Assembly (NCBI GenBank): GCA_005889515.1
Contig: VBHE01000116.1
Span: 1-11,352 of the forward strand
From: Chloroflexota bacterium
GTDB taxonomy: Bacteria; Chloroflexota; Dormibacteria; Aeolococcales; Aeolococcaceae
Direction of reading: 5' to 3'
DNA: 11,352 nt
Under the pieces are notes generated by a model. That model had not been told where the DNA came from. It did no database searches and saw only the letters and a program-made list of their open reading frames with translations. Shown one piece after another: positions 1 through 5,525 of this stretch. The position numbers and the translations under genes were made by a program. Numbering within the stretch: position 1 is the first letter of the stretch; each line of letters starts with the position of its first letter.

Positions 1-378
1 CCGTCGGGTGTCCTGCAGCTCGACGACCAGGCGGACGCCCAGCTCGTGTTCATCCACAACCCGGGCACCGGCGGCCAGAGCGTGACCACGCTCCCCATCG
101 GGAACCAGATGGACGACACCATCTTCCCGACCAGCCCGTCGGGGACGCTGCTCGTCTCCGACACCACCAGGACCGGCGCGGTCTACGCGATCACGTCCAG
201 GCAGTGGGACACGAGCAGGTGCGTCTCGTCCGCTCCCGACGACTCGAACGTCGTCGCGTACACGGGCACGATCACCACGACCGTCAATCCTGCCAGCGGC
301 TTCGCCACCAACACCCCGCTCATCACCGGCTCCTCCAATCCTCACGGTGAGGCCTTCATCCCGAAGAGCGGCCACTGA
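1..378 (+). CDS. C-terminal part of a probable exported beta-propeller-like protein
   Basis: This is the last 125 residues of a gene that begins outside the window; the frame is open from base 1 to the TGA at 376-378. The sequence is rich in Thr, Ser, Gly and Asn, with short strand-like stretches (for example VVAYTGTITTTV and the phrase SGTLLVSDTTRTGAVYAI). This style is typical of exported beta-propeller or NHL/SMP-30-like proteins. No catalytic motif is visible and the N-terminus, including any signal peptide, is missing, so function cannot be assigned. It may belong to the same family type as the repeat lipoprotein at 2553-3782, but I see no clear Asp-box repeats. The next gene starts 33 bp downstream and seems to have its own promoter, whose -35 region overlaps this stop codon. 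I am confident it is coding and not confident of the fold. Confidence 0.7.
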   Translation, partial: PSGVLQLDDQADAQLVFIHNPGTGGQSVTTLPIGNQMDDTIFPTSPSGTLLVSDTTRTGAVYAITSRQWDTSRCVSSAPDDSNVVAYTGTITTTVNPASGFATNTPLITGSSNPHGEAFIPKSGH

Positions 379-404
379 CGTCACAGGGAGGGGCCCGCTA
401 GGCT
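375..404 (+). promoter_or_regulatory. Probable leaderless promoter of the selenoprotein gene
   Basis: A -35-like CTGACG (375-380) and a -10-like TAGGCT (399-404) are separated by 18 bp. The -10 box ends 7 nt before the ATG at 412, so transcription would begin at or next to the start codon. The purine-rich AGGGAGGGG at 385-393 lies 18 nt from the ATG, too far to act as a normal ribosome-binding site, which favours a leaderless message. The assignment is inferred from sequence pattern only. Confidence 0.45.
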
Positions 405-411
405 TCCGCCC

Positions 412-1038
412 ATGGCCGCCACCACCAAGCCGCCGCGGAGGCTGGCGTTCGGCGTCGTCGGCCTGGTGCTCTTCGTCCTCGCCGCCGGCTGGGTCGTTCA
501 GAAGAAGTGGCTCTCCCACGCCACCCCGCCGCCGGGCGTCACCCTCACCGACCTTCGCAGCGTCGACCAGCTGCGGACGATCTTCGACGCCGATGCCGGG
601 TCCACCCGGCTCATCCTCGTCCTCTCGCCGACCTGAGGCACCTGCCGAGACGGCGCCAGTTGGGTGCAGCACAACGTCCTGGAGCGATATCCCACCGCCC
701 CCCTCCACGTCTACGCCATCTGGACGGACAAGCGCTTCTTCGACTCCCGCGACCAGTGGGACGCGGCGGGCCTGGTCGACAGGCGGGTGAGCCACCTCTG
801 GGACGGGGACGACATCGCCGGGGACTGGCTCGTGGGCCACGACCCCGGCTTCCGCGGCGGGGACTGGGACGCCTATGCCCTCTTCCGTCCCGACGCGAAG
901 TGGACGGCCTCGTCGCCGCCCCGGCCGGCGAGCTCCGGCTCCACGGTCATCGGCAGCATCGGCGACCTCACGGCGGCGATCGGGCCGCTGCTGACCGCCG
1001 GCGCCGCCGCGGTCCCGCGATCCACCATGGCGGGATGA
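412..1038 (+). CDS. Membrane-anchored thioredoxin-fold protein, probable selenoprotein (Sec at residue 75, TGA 634-636)
   Basis: The frame from ATG 412 to TGA 1036-1038 encodes 208 residues if the in-frame TGA at 634-636 is read as selenocysteine. Residues about 12-30 form one transmembrane helix after a basic N-terminus (KPPRR), giving an N-in/C-out anchor. The thioredoxin-like domain follows. LILVLSPT ends a core strand and leads directly into U75-G76-T77-C78, a CxxC-type redox site with the first Cys replaced by the TGA. Coherent sequence continues (ASWVQHNVLERYP, LHVYAIW, VSHLWDGDD, WDAYALF) in the same frame with normal high-GC codon use. The family layout resembles extracytoplasmic thiol oxidoreductases whose homologues carry SPTCxxC or SPTUxxC. 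The 3' end overlaps the arsC-like gene by ATGA, so the full readthrough frame is preserved as a gene. Alternatives are a TGC-to-TGA nonsense mutation or a sequencing error. The partner substrate is unknown; its location suggests an extracytoplasmic thiol reaction. Standard annotation would split this into a 74-residue fragment and a downstream piece starting at GTG 664. Confidence 0.8.
651..669 (+). promoter_or_regulatory. Candidate bacterial SECIS hairpin inside the selenoprotein coding sequence
   Basis: GCGCC (653-657) pairs with GGUGC (663-667) with one G-U pair, closing the five-base loop AGUUG (658-662). After a G-A mismatch the stem continues with C651-G669. The loop begins 21 nt after the TGA and has a G in its first two bases, which fits the known geometry of bacterial SECIS elements (loop roughly 16-37 nt from UGA, small loop with an early G). 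Competing folds exist: GCACC (638-642) can pair with the same GGTGC arm, and GCCG/CGGC can form at 644-654. The fold has not been computed. Confidence 0.45.
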
Positions 1039-1403
1039 GCGACGACACCTGCCTCTACTTCAACCCCGCCTGCAGCAACTGCCGCGGGGCGCGCGACCTG
1101 CTCGACGAGCGGGGCGTGCCGGTGCGCATCGTCGAGTACCTGGACGAGCGCCCCGGCCGTGAGGAGCTGGAGCGGCTCATGGGGATGCTCGGCATCCAGG
1201 ATCCCCGCGAGATGATGCGCTCCAAGGAGCCGCAGTACGCGGAGCTGGGCCTGGCCACCGCCGGGCGCGACGCCCTGCTCGACGCCATCGTGGCCCACCC
1301 CATCCTGCTCCAGCGTCCCATCCTCGTCCGCGGCGGGCGGGCGATCATCGCCCGGCCTCCGGAGCGGCTGCTCGAGCTCCTCGCCGAGGACCCCGCCGGC
1401 TGA
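1035..1403 (+). CDS. arsC: ArsC-family (glutaredoxin-type) arsenate reductase-like protein
   Basis: A 122-residue protein of the ArsC/Spx/YffB fold, which typically reduces arsenate or acts as a thiol-transfer protein using a glutaredoxin or thioredoxin. The N-terminal motif YFNPACSNCR aligns with the classic NPxCSKSR, placing the catalytic Cys at residue 13. The three Arg that bind arsenate in the E. coli plasmid enzyme have counterparts: R62 in MMRSKEP, R94 in HPILLQRP and R107 in IIARPPE. Unlike the classic motif it has a second cysteine three residues on (C16), making a CxxC that could resolve the first thiol internally. The ATG at 1035 overlaps the preceding selenoprotein stop as ATGA, so translation is probably coupled. 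No arsenic transporter or ArsR-type regulator is nearby, so a general redox role is as likely as arsenate detoxification. Family assignment is firm; the substrate is not. Confidence 0.88.
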   Translation: MSDDTCLYFNPACSNCRGARDLLDERGVPVRIVEYLDERPGREELERLMGMLGIQDPREMMRSKEPQYAELGLATAGRDALLDAIVAHPILLQRPILVRGGRAIIARPPERLLELLAEDPAG

Positions 1404-1416
1404 TCACACTGGGGGC

Positions 1417-1953
1417 GTGCATTCCATCCGCCGCCTCTCGACGCGGACCGTCTACGAGAACCGCTGGATGAGCGTCCGCGAGGACGAGATCCAGCGCCCC
1501 GACGGCTCGGTCGGCGCCTACGGGGTCGTCGACAAGCCGGACTTCGCGCTGATCATCCCCGCCGAGCGCGGCGGCTTCCACCTCGTCGAGCAGTACCGCT
1601 ACGCGGTCGAGGCGCGGTCGTGGGAGTTCCCCCAGGGGACGCTGCCGGACCGCCAGGACGGGGACCCGGCCGAGCTGGCCCGGGTCGAGCTCGCCGAGGA
1701 GACCGGGCTGCGCGCCGAGAGCCTCGAGCACCTCGGCTACCTCTACCAGGGACCGGGCCACAGCAGCCAGGGGATGAACGTCTTCCTCGCCACCGGCCTG
1801 ACCCCGGGGCCGGTGCGGCGCGAGCCCGAGGAGCAGGACATGCGCCAGCGCTGGGTGAGCCGCCCGCACCTCGAGGAGATGATCGCCCAGGGCCTGATCC
1901 GCGACTCCGCGAGCATCGCCGCCTACGCGCTCCTGCTGCTCCGCGGGCGCTGA
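1417..1953 (+). CDS. Nudix hydrolase, ADP-ribose pyrophosphatase-like
   Basis: A 178-residue Nudix protein that probably hydrolyses a nucleoside diphosphate derivative such as ADP-ribose to AMP and ribose 5-phosphate. The beta-rich N-terminus (TVYENRWMSVREDEI, then VDKPDFALIIP) and VEQYRYAV are typical of the ADP-ribose group. The Nudix box runs from G74 in WEFPQGT to ELAEETGL (E91-L98). Metal-binding E94 and E95 are present, but the usual Arg of the RE pair is Val90, and the Gly-to-Glu half contains two extra residues. I recall the same WEFPQG / LARxELAEETG form in other actinobacterial-type Nudix proteins, so this looks like a subfamily trait and not damage. The start is GTG, 13 bp after arsC, with no ribosome-binding site. 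The gene lies in the same direction as its neighbours and could be in one operon with arsC and the kinase. The substrate is inferred from family only. Confidence 0.88.
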   Translation: MHSIRRLSTRTVYENRWMSVREDEIQRPDGSVGAYGVVDKPDFALIIPAERGGFHLVEQYRYAVEARSWEFPQGTLPDRQDGDPAELARVELAEETGLRAESLEHLGYLYQGPGHSSQGMNVFLATGLTPGPVRREPEEQDMRQRWVSRPHLEEMIAQGLIRDSASIAAYALLLLRGR

Positions 1954-1968
1954 GGCCGACGCGCGCCG

Positions 1969-2502
1969 GTGTGCATCGTGCTCCCGGATCCGTGCCTGGT
2001 GGTGCTGATCGGACCGGCCGGGTCGGGGAAGTCGACCCTCGCCGCGCGCCTCCTCCGCCCCACCGAGATCGTGTCGTCGGACGCATACCGCGCCCTCGTC
2101 GCCGACGACCCGCGGGCGCGCGACGCCGACGCCGACGCCTTCGCCCTGGTCCACCGCGTCGTCGGCGCCCGGCTGCGGCGGGGGCTCAGCGCGGCCGTCG
2201 ACGCGACCAACGTGCATCGCGGGTCGCGCCGCACCCTGCTCGCGCTCGCGCGCACGCACCGCCGGCCCGCGGTCGCGGTGGTGCTCGACCTCCCCGAGGC
2301 GCTGTGCGTGGAACGCGACCGCGCCCGCGGCGACGCCGCCGTCGGGGCCGGCGTCGTCCGGGCGCACCGGCGCCTGCTCGATCGCGCGCTTCCCGGCCTC
2401 GACGCCGAGGGCTTCGCTCAGCTCGTGGTGCTGCGCACCCCCGAAGAGGTGGACTCGTTCCAGGTGGTCCGGGCGGCGGCGAGCACCCCGGAGGCCGGGT
2501 AG
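1969..2502 (+). CDS. PnkP-like P-loop kinase (stand-alone polynucleotide 5'-kinase module)
   Basis: A 177-residue P-loop phosphotransferase. The Walker A motif GPAGSGKST covers residues 15-23. It is followed by PTEIVSSDAYR (32-41) and VDATNV (78-82), the signature of the kinase module of bacterial PnkP, which phosphorylates 5'-OH ends of RNA or DNA during repair. From memory, the essential residues in Clostridium thermocellum PnkP kinase are K21, S22, D38, R41 and R116; all five occur here at the same positions. No phosphatase or ligase module is fused: the frame starts at GTG 1969 and ends at TAG 2502, and the adjacent genes are unrelated to those modules. The start is 15 bp after the Nudix stop without a ribosome-binding site; GTG 1978 is an alternative. 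It might equally act on a small nucleoside or another hydroxyl, since single-domain members are often only annotated as AAA-family ATPases. Confidence 0.82.
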   Translation: MCIVLPDPCLVVLIGPAGSGKSTLAARLLRPTEIVSSDAYRALVADDPRARDADADAFALVHRVVGARLRRGLSAAVDATNVHRGSRRTLLALARTHRRPAVAVVLDLPEALCVERDRARGDAAVGAGVVRAHRRLLDRALPGLDAEGFAQLVVLRTPEEVDSFQVVRAAASTPEAG

Positions 2503-2552
2503 CCGCACCCGCCACCGTCAACCGCACGGTCCGGTGTGGTCTCCTCTCCGGT

Positions 2553-3782
2553 GTGGGACGCATGCACGCGCTCGCGGTCTGTGTGGTTCTGGCCGCCTGT
2601 GGCAGCAGCTCGACCTCTTCGCCCCCGGCGACGGCGACCGCCGCGCCGACCGCGACCGCGGCGCCGACTGCGGGCGCCACCGCCGCCGGCTGCCTGGGAA
2701 CGGCGGCGACGCCGGCTCCGTCACCCGGCACGGGGGCGGGACCGTCGACGCCGGCGCTCGCCACCATCCAGTTCGTGTCCTCCCGCCAGGGATGGGTAGC
2801 CGGCCGGGGCCGCATCCTCGCCACCGGCGACGCCGGCGCGACCTGGACGTTGCAGTACTCGGGGCCCGAGGTGCTGTCCCTCGTCGACTTCGTCGACGCG
2901 CACACCGGCTGGGCGGTCGGCCTCGACGGCCTGCTCGGGACCACCGACGGCGGGGGCTGCTGGCGGAGGCTCGGGGAGACCGATCCGCCGCTGGCGTCGG
3001 TGCACTTCACCGGGCCGCTCCACGGCTGGGGCGTGACCGGCGCGGCCGGGTCGAGGGGCGGCCTCCCGAACACGATCGTCGTCGGCGACGGCGTGCCGCT
3101 CCCGCCCGCGGGCGGGCGACTGGTCACCACCGACGACGGCGGGGTGAGCTGGCACGCGGCGCCGGCTGCGCCCGCCGGGGTGCAGAGCGCCTGCTTCAGC
3201 GACGCCGCCCACGGCTGGCTCGGAGCCGCCGGTCGCCTGTACCGCAGCGGCGACGGCGGGGCGAGCTGGCGCGAGGTGCCCGGCCTCCCCCAACAGCCCG
3301 GCGGCCCGTCGAGCGTCGTCTCCCTCCAGTGCGCCGCGCCGGACTCGGTGTGGCTGCTCGACCTCAGCCTCGAGGGCGCGGCGGGCAACCAGCCCTACGC
3401 CGCCTATGCGTCGACCGGCGGCGGCCCGCTCGTCGAGCTCTTCGAGGACATGTTCGGCGGCACCGTCGACCGGCCCGCCCCCGGCTCGTATCCGGGTCCG
3501 CTGAGCGTGATCGGCACCACCACCGCCGCCTTCGCCGGCCGGACGCCGGGGTTCCCCGACGAGCCGGTCGGCCTCGAGGAGGCGACGGTCACCGGTGCCA
3601 CCGTCTCGATCGCCCACGTGGGCCGGGTGCCGGGCGTCGACCAGGCATGGGGCGCCGCCTTCCTGAGCTCGACCACCGGCTGGCTCGTCGCCGACACCGG
3701 CTACCAGGACCGCCACGCCGTCATCCTCGCCACCACCGACGGCGGGCGCACCTGGACGCGGCGGTACACCACCGGCAGTTAG
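2553..3782 (+). CDS. Lipoprotein with Ycf48/BNR-type beta-propeller repeats
   Basis: A 409-residue exported lipoprotein. From GTG 2553 the signal peptide is MGRMHALAVCVVLAAC, with lipobox L-A-A-C and lipidated Cys16. The ATG at 2562 is an alternative start but would lose the only basic residue of the signal. A low-complexity Ala/Thr/Pro linker follows, then repeated blades with Asp-box-like motifs: TGDAGATW, TTDGGGCW, TTDDGGVSW, SGDGGASW and TTDGGRTW. Each is paired with a phrase such as RQGWVAG, HTGWAVG, LHGWGVTG, AHGWLGA or TTGWLVA. This is the pattern of Ycf48/Hcf136-like and BNR propeller proteins, which usually bind ligands or help assemble membrane complexes. No sialidase catalytic residues are evident, so I call it a binding or scaffold protein at the outer face of the membrane. 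It is the last gene before a convergent junction and is followed by a strong hairpin. Confidence 0.85.
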   Translation: MGRMHALAVCVVLAACGSSSTSSPPATATAAPTATAAPTAGATAAGCLGTAATPAPSPGTGAGPSTPALATIQFVSSRQGWVAGRGRILATGDAGATWTLQYSGPEVLSLVDFVDAHTGWAVGLDGLLGTTDGGGCWRRLGETDPPLASVHFTGPLHGWGVTGAAGSRGGLPNTIVVGDGVPLPPAGGRLVTTDDGGVSWHAAPAAPAGVQSACFSDAAHGWLGAAGRLYRSGDGGASWREVPGLPQQPGGPSSVVSLQCAAPDSVWLLDLSLEGAAGNQPYAAYASTGGGPLVELFEDMFGGTVDRPAPGSYPGPLSVIGTTTAAFAGRTPGFPDEPVGLEEATVTGATVSIAHVGRVPGVDQAWGAAFLSSTTGWLVADTGYQDRHAVILATTDGGRTWTRRYTTGS

Positions 3783-3799
3783 CCGGAACACGAACGGAA

Positions 3800-3824
3800 G
3801 GGCGGGACCGCGTCGGTCCCGCCC
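3800..3824 (+). terminator. Intrinsic-terminator-like hairpin after the lipoprotein gene
   Basis: A perfect 10-bp stem is formed by GGGCGGGACC (3800-3809) and GGTCCCGCCC (3815-3824), with the five-base loop GCGTC. It lies 18 bp after the lipoprotein stop. There is no T-tract, as is common in high-GC genomes. It could stop transcription from either side of the convergent junction. Confidence 0.6.
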
Positions 3825-3841
3825 CGTCCTGCCCCCGACTG

Positions 3842-4012
3842 TCGCGGGCTGGCACCCCCAGCTGGTACCCCGACACCTGGCGGACGTTCCACCGGGTCGT
3901 ATGCCCCTACTGCCGGGAAAGCGGCGTGATCAGTGTGGTCGAAGCGTTCGCTCCGAGCCCACAGTCGTGCAACGGATGCGGCGGCATCTTCTTGCAGTCC
4001 GCCGTCGGATCC
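3842..4012 (+). pseudogene. Zinc-ribbon-like open frame without a start (possible remnant)
   Basis: The frame beginning near 3842 reads WYPDTWRTFHRVV, then CPYC (codons 3902-3913), 18 residues, and CNGCGG (3968-3985). That is a C-x2-C...C-x2-C arrangement like a small zinc ribbon, in a plausible protein context (ESGVISVVEAFAPSPQS). I find no ATG, GTG or TTG start for it after the lipoprotein stop; only a CTG at 3839. The frame does not stop until 4168, and it runs antisense to the C-terminal tail of the minus-strand gene that ends at 3930. It may be a remnant left by recombination at the convergent junction, or chance. Evidence is two cysteine pairs only. Confidence 0.25.
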
Positions 4013-4958
4013 CAGCCGCGGCGACCGCGACCACCGCTCCGGCGAGGGCGAGGAGCACGCCGGCCACCACCGCACCGGCGCCGGTGGCGGGGACGCCGGT
4101 GGCTCCCGGCGGGGAGACGGCCGTCGCCGCCGCAGGGGCGCCGGTCGCCGGCGGCGCCGCGGAGGTGAGCACCCCCGCCACCGGTGGGTGCATCTCGAGG
4201 AGGCGGTCGACGGTGCCCACCGCCGAGCTCCCGGCGTTCTCGCCGGCGCGCACCGCGAAGAGGGTCGCGCTCAGCACCCCGGGCACCTCCAGGGGCATCC
4301 CCGAGCTCTCCCCGGCGTTGCCACCGACCGCCTCGCCGTCGACCGACGCGACGTAGGCGTTGTCGTGGCCGTCGCTCGTCGCCTGGGAGTGGAGCAGGAT
4401 GATCACCACCGCGCCGTTGTCGACGCCGATGTCCGCGCCATTGGCGGCGCCGTACGTGTGCCAGCGATCGCCGGTCCACCCTGCATCGCTGAAGGTCTCG
4501 AGCACCGCCACGGTGAGCAGCCCGCCGGTCGTGGAGTCCTCGCCCGCGGGGAGCACGCCGGCGTCGACCAGCGCGCTGCGCGACTGCGCCGCCGGGGAGG
4601 GACCGAGCTCCGTCCCGGTCTCCCAGCTCGCGACCGCGAGGTCGAGGACCGGGTTGCTCGGCAGGGCGACGAGCGCGTCGCGCTGGGAGCTGCCGCCGCG
4701 GCTGCTGCCGCCGTCCACGTCGTGGCCGAGGAGCCGGAGCGCGGTCGCGTGCGCGGCGGGGCCCTCGGGACCCCCGGACACCGAGGTGCAGCTGACGCAG
4801 GTCTGGAACTGGTCCGCCTCGAGCGCGGCCGCGTCGGCGCCCACCGGCGCGGCGCCGACCGGCGGCGGTGGGGCGGAGGCCGCCTCGGCGGCGGCGACGC
4901 CGTGCCCGGCCGCGAGCGCCGCCGCGACCGCGAGCGGCGCGAGAAGGCGGCGGATCAC
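3930..4958 (-). CDS. Exported, C-terminally membrane-anchored protein of unknown function
   Basis: A 342-residue protein I do not recognise. Residues 1-26 are a signal peptide (MIRRLLAPLAVAAALAAG, cleavage near AAAEA). A possible redox or metal pair C54-V-S-C57 follows, then a Gly/Ser/Asp-rich domain (about 60-255) with the hydrophobic strands GLLTVAVLETF and NGAVVIILLHS. A Pro/Ala/Thr-rich stalk (258-288), VPATG (289-293), a hydrophobic helix (295-316) and the basic tail RRRTARR complete a sortase-type or tail-anchor layout; VPATG is a variant of LPxTG. Start is GTG 4958, and its first four bases form a GTGA overlap with the macrodomain stop, indicating translational coupling. The last 25 residues use codons rare for this window (AGA, CGA, ACT) and overlap a zinc-ribbon-like frame on the other strand, so the original 3' end may have been replaced. 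No sortase gene is visible. Confidence 0.7.
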   Translation of the reverse strand: MIRRLLAPLAVAAALAAGHGVAAAEAASAPPPPVGAAPVGADAAALEADQFQTCVSCTSVSGGPEGPAAHATALRLLGHDVDGGSSRGGSSQRDALVALPSNPVLDLAVASWETGTELGPSPAAQSRSALVDAGVLPAGEDSTTGGLLTVAVLETFSDAGWTGDRWHTYGAANGADIGVDNGAVVIILLHSQATSDGHDNAYVASVDGEAVGGNAGESSGMPLEVPGVLSATLFAVRAGENAGSSAVGTVDRLLEMHPPVAGVLTSAAPPATGAPAAATAVSPPGATGVPATGAGAVVAGVLLALAGAVVAVAAAGIRRRTARRCRRIRCTTVGSERTLRPH

Positions 4959-5521
4959 CGCGGCGCCGTCGTCGCGAGCGCGGCGGCGAACACCTCGAGG
5001 TCGGAGTCGGAGAAGAGCGCGAAGCGCACCTCGCGCAGCGGAGTCCCCGCCTCCTCGAGCGCCTCGCGCGCCGCCGTCAGGGCGATCGGCGCAGCACGCT
5101 CCACGGGAAAACCGTAGATGCCGGTGCTGATCGACGGCGTGGCGACGGTCGCGCAGCCCTCGGCTGCGGCGAGGGCGAGCGCGCTGCGGTAGGCGGAACG
5201 CAGCTGGCCGTCGCACTCGGCCGCACGCGCCGCGCTCCATCGCGGACCCACCGCGTGGACGATGTGGGCGGCGCGCATCCGCTGCCCCGAGGTGATGACG
5301 GCGGAGCCGGTGGGACATCCCCCGGGGTAGCGGCGGTGGAGCTCCTCCTGGAGCTCGTGGCGCCCCGCGGCGCGGTGGATGGCGCCGTCGACGCCCCCGC
5401 CCCCGGCGAGCTGGCTGTTGGCGGCGTTCACCACCGCGTCGACCTCGAGGGCGGTGACGTCGGCGCGCTCGACGCTGATCCGGCCCGCGCCGACCTCGAG
5501 CTCCTCCCGCCCCGCAGCCAC
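4955..5521 (-). CDS. Macrodomain protein, YmdB/MacroD-like ADP-ribose (O-acetyl-ADP-ribose) deacetylase
   Basis: A single macrodomain of 188 residues. Proteins of the MacroD/YmdB group bind ADP-ribose and remove O-acetyl groups or protein-linked ADP-ribose in the cytoplasm. Diagnostic segments are ADVTALEVDAVVNAANSQL (residues 20-38), the glycine loop GGGGVDGAIHRAAG (40-53) and the second phosphate-binding loop STGIYGFPVERAA (132-144). N35 and D45 correspond to the ribose-binding Asn and catalytic Asp of E. coli YmdB by motif alignment. The GTG start lies four bases after the fabF stop and its TGA overlaps the GTG of the exported protein, so it sits inside a tightly packed operon. Pairing a macrodomain with fatty-acid synthesis genes is unusual in function, though the physical coupling is clear. 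A Nudix protein that may use ADP-ribose lies 3 kb away on the other strand. Confidence 0.93.
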   Translation of the reverse strand: MAAGREELEVGAGRISVERADVTALEVDAVVNAANSQLAGGGGVDGAIHRAAGRHELQEELHRRYPGGCPTGSAVITSGQRMRAAHIVHAVGPRWSAARAAECDGQLRSAYRSALALAAAEGCATVATPSISTGIYGFPVERAAPIALTAAREALEEAGTPLREVRFALFSDSDLEVFAAALATTAPR

Positions 5522-5525
5522 CGCC

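Noticed and set aside
412..636. A separate 74-residue membrane peptide ending at the TGA, with another gene starting at GTG 664
   Set aside because: Both parts are in the same frame, together make one thioredoxin fold, and the break falls on an active-site Cys position. GTG 664 would delete the redox motif.
412..1038. Genetic code with TGA read as Trp or Gly throughout
   Set aside because: Several clear genes (arsC, Nudix, fabI, macrodomain, glutaredoxin-PDZ) end in TGA at the expected length, and ATGA overlaps need it as a stop.
1035..1403. An arsenic-resistance operon
   Set aside because: Only the ArsC-like gene is present; no arsB, acr3, arsR or arsA is seen in the window.
1620..2552. 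Long open frame running into the lipoprotein gene as one large protein
   Set aside because: The translation is Arg/Pro/Gly-rich noise antisense or out of frame to the Nudix and kinase genes; real coding begins with the signal peptide near 2553.
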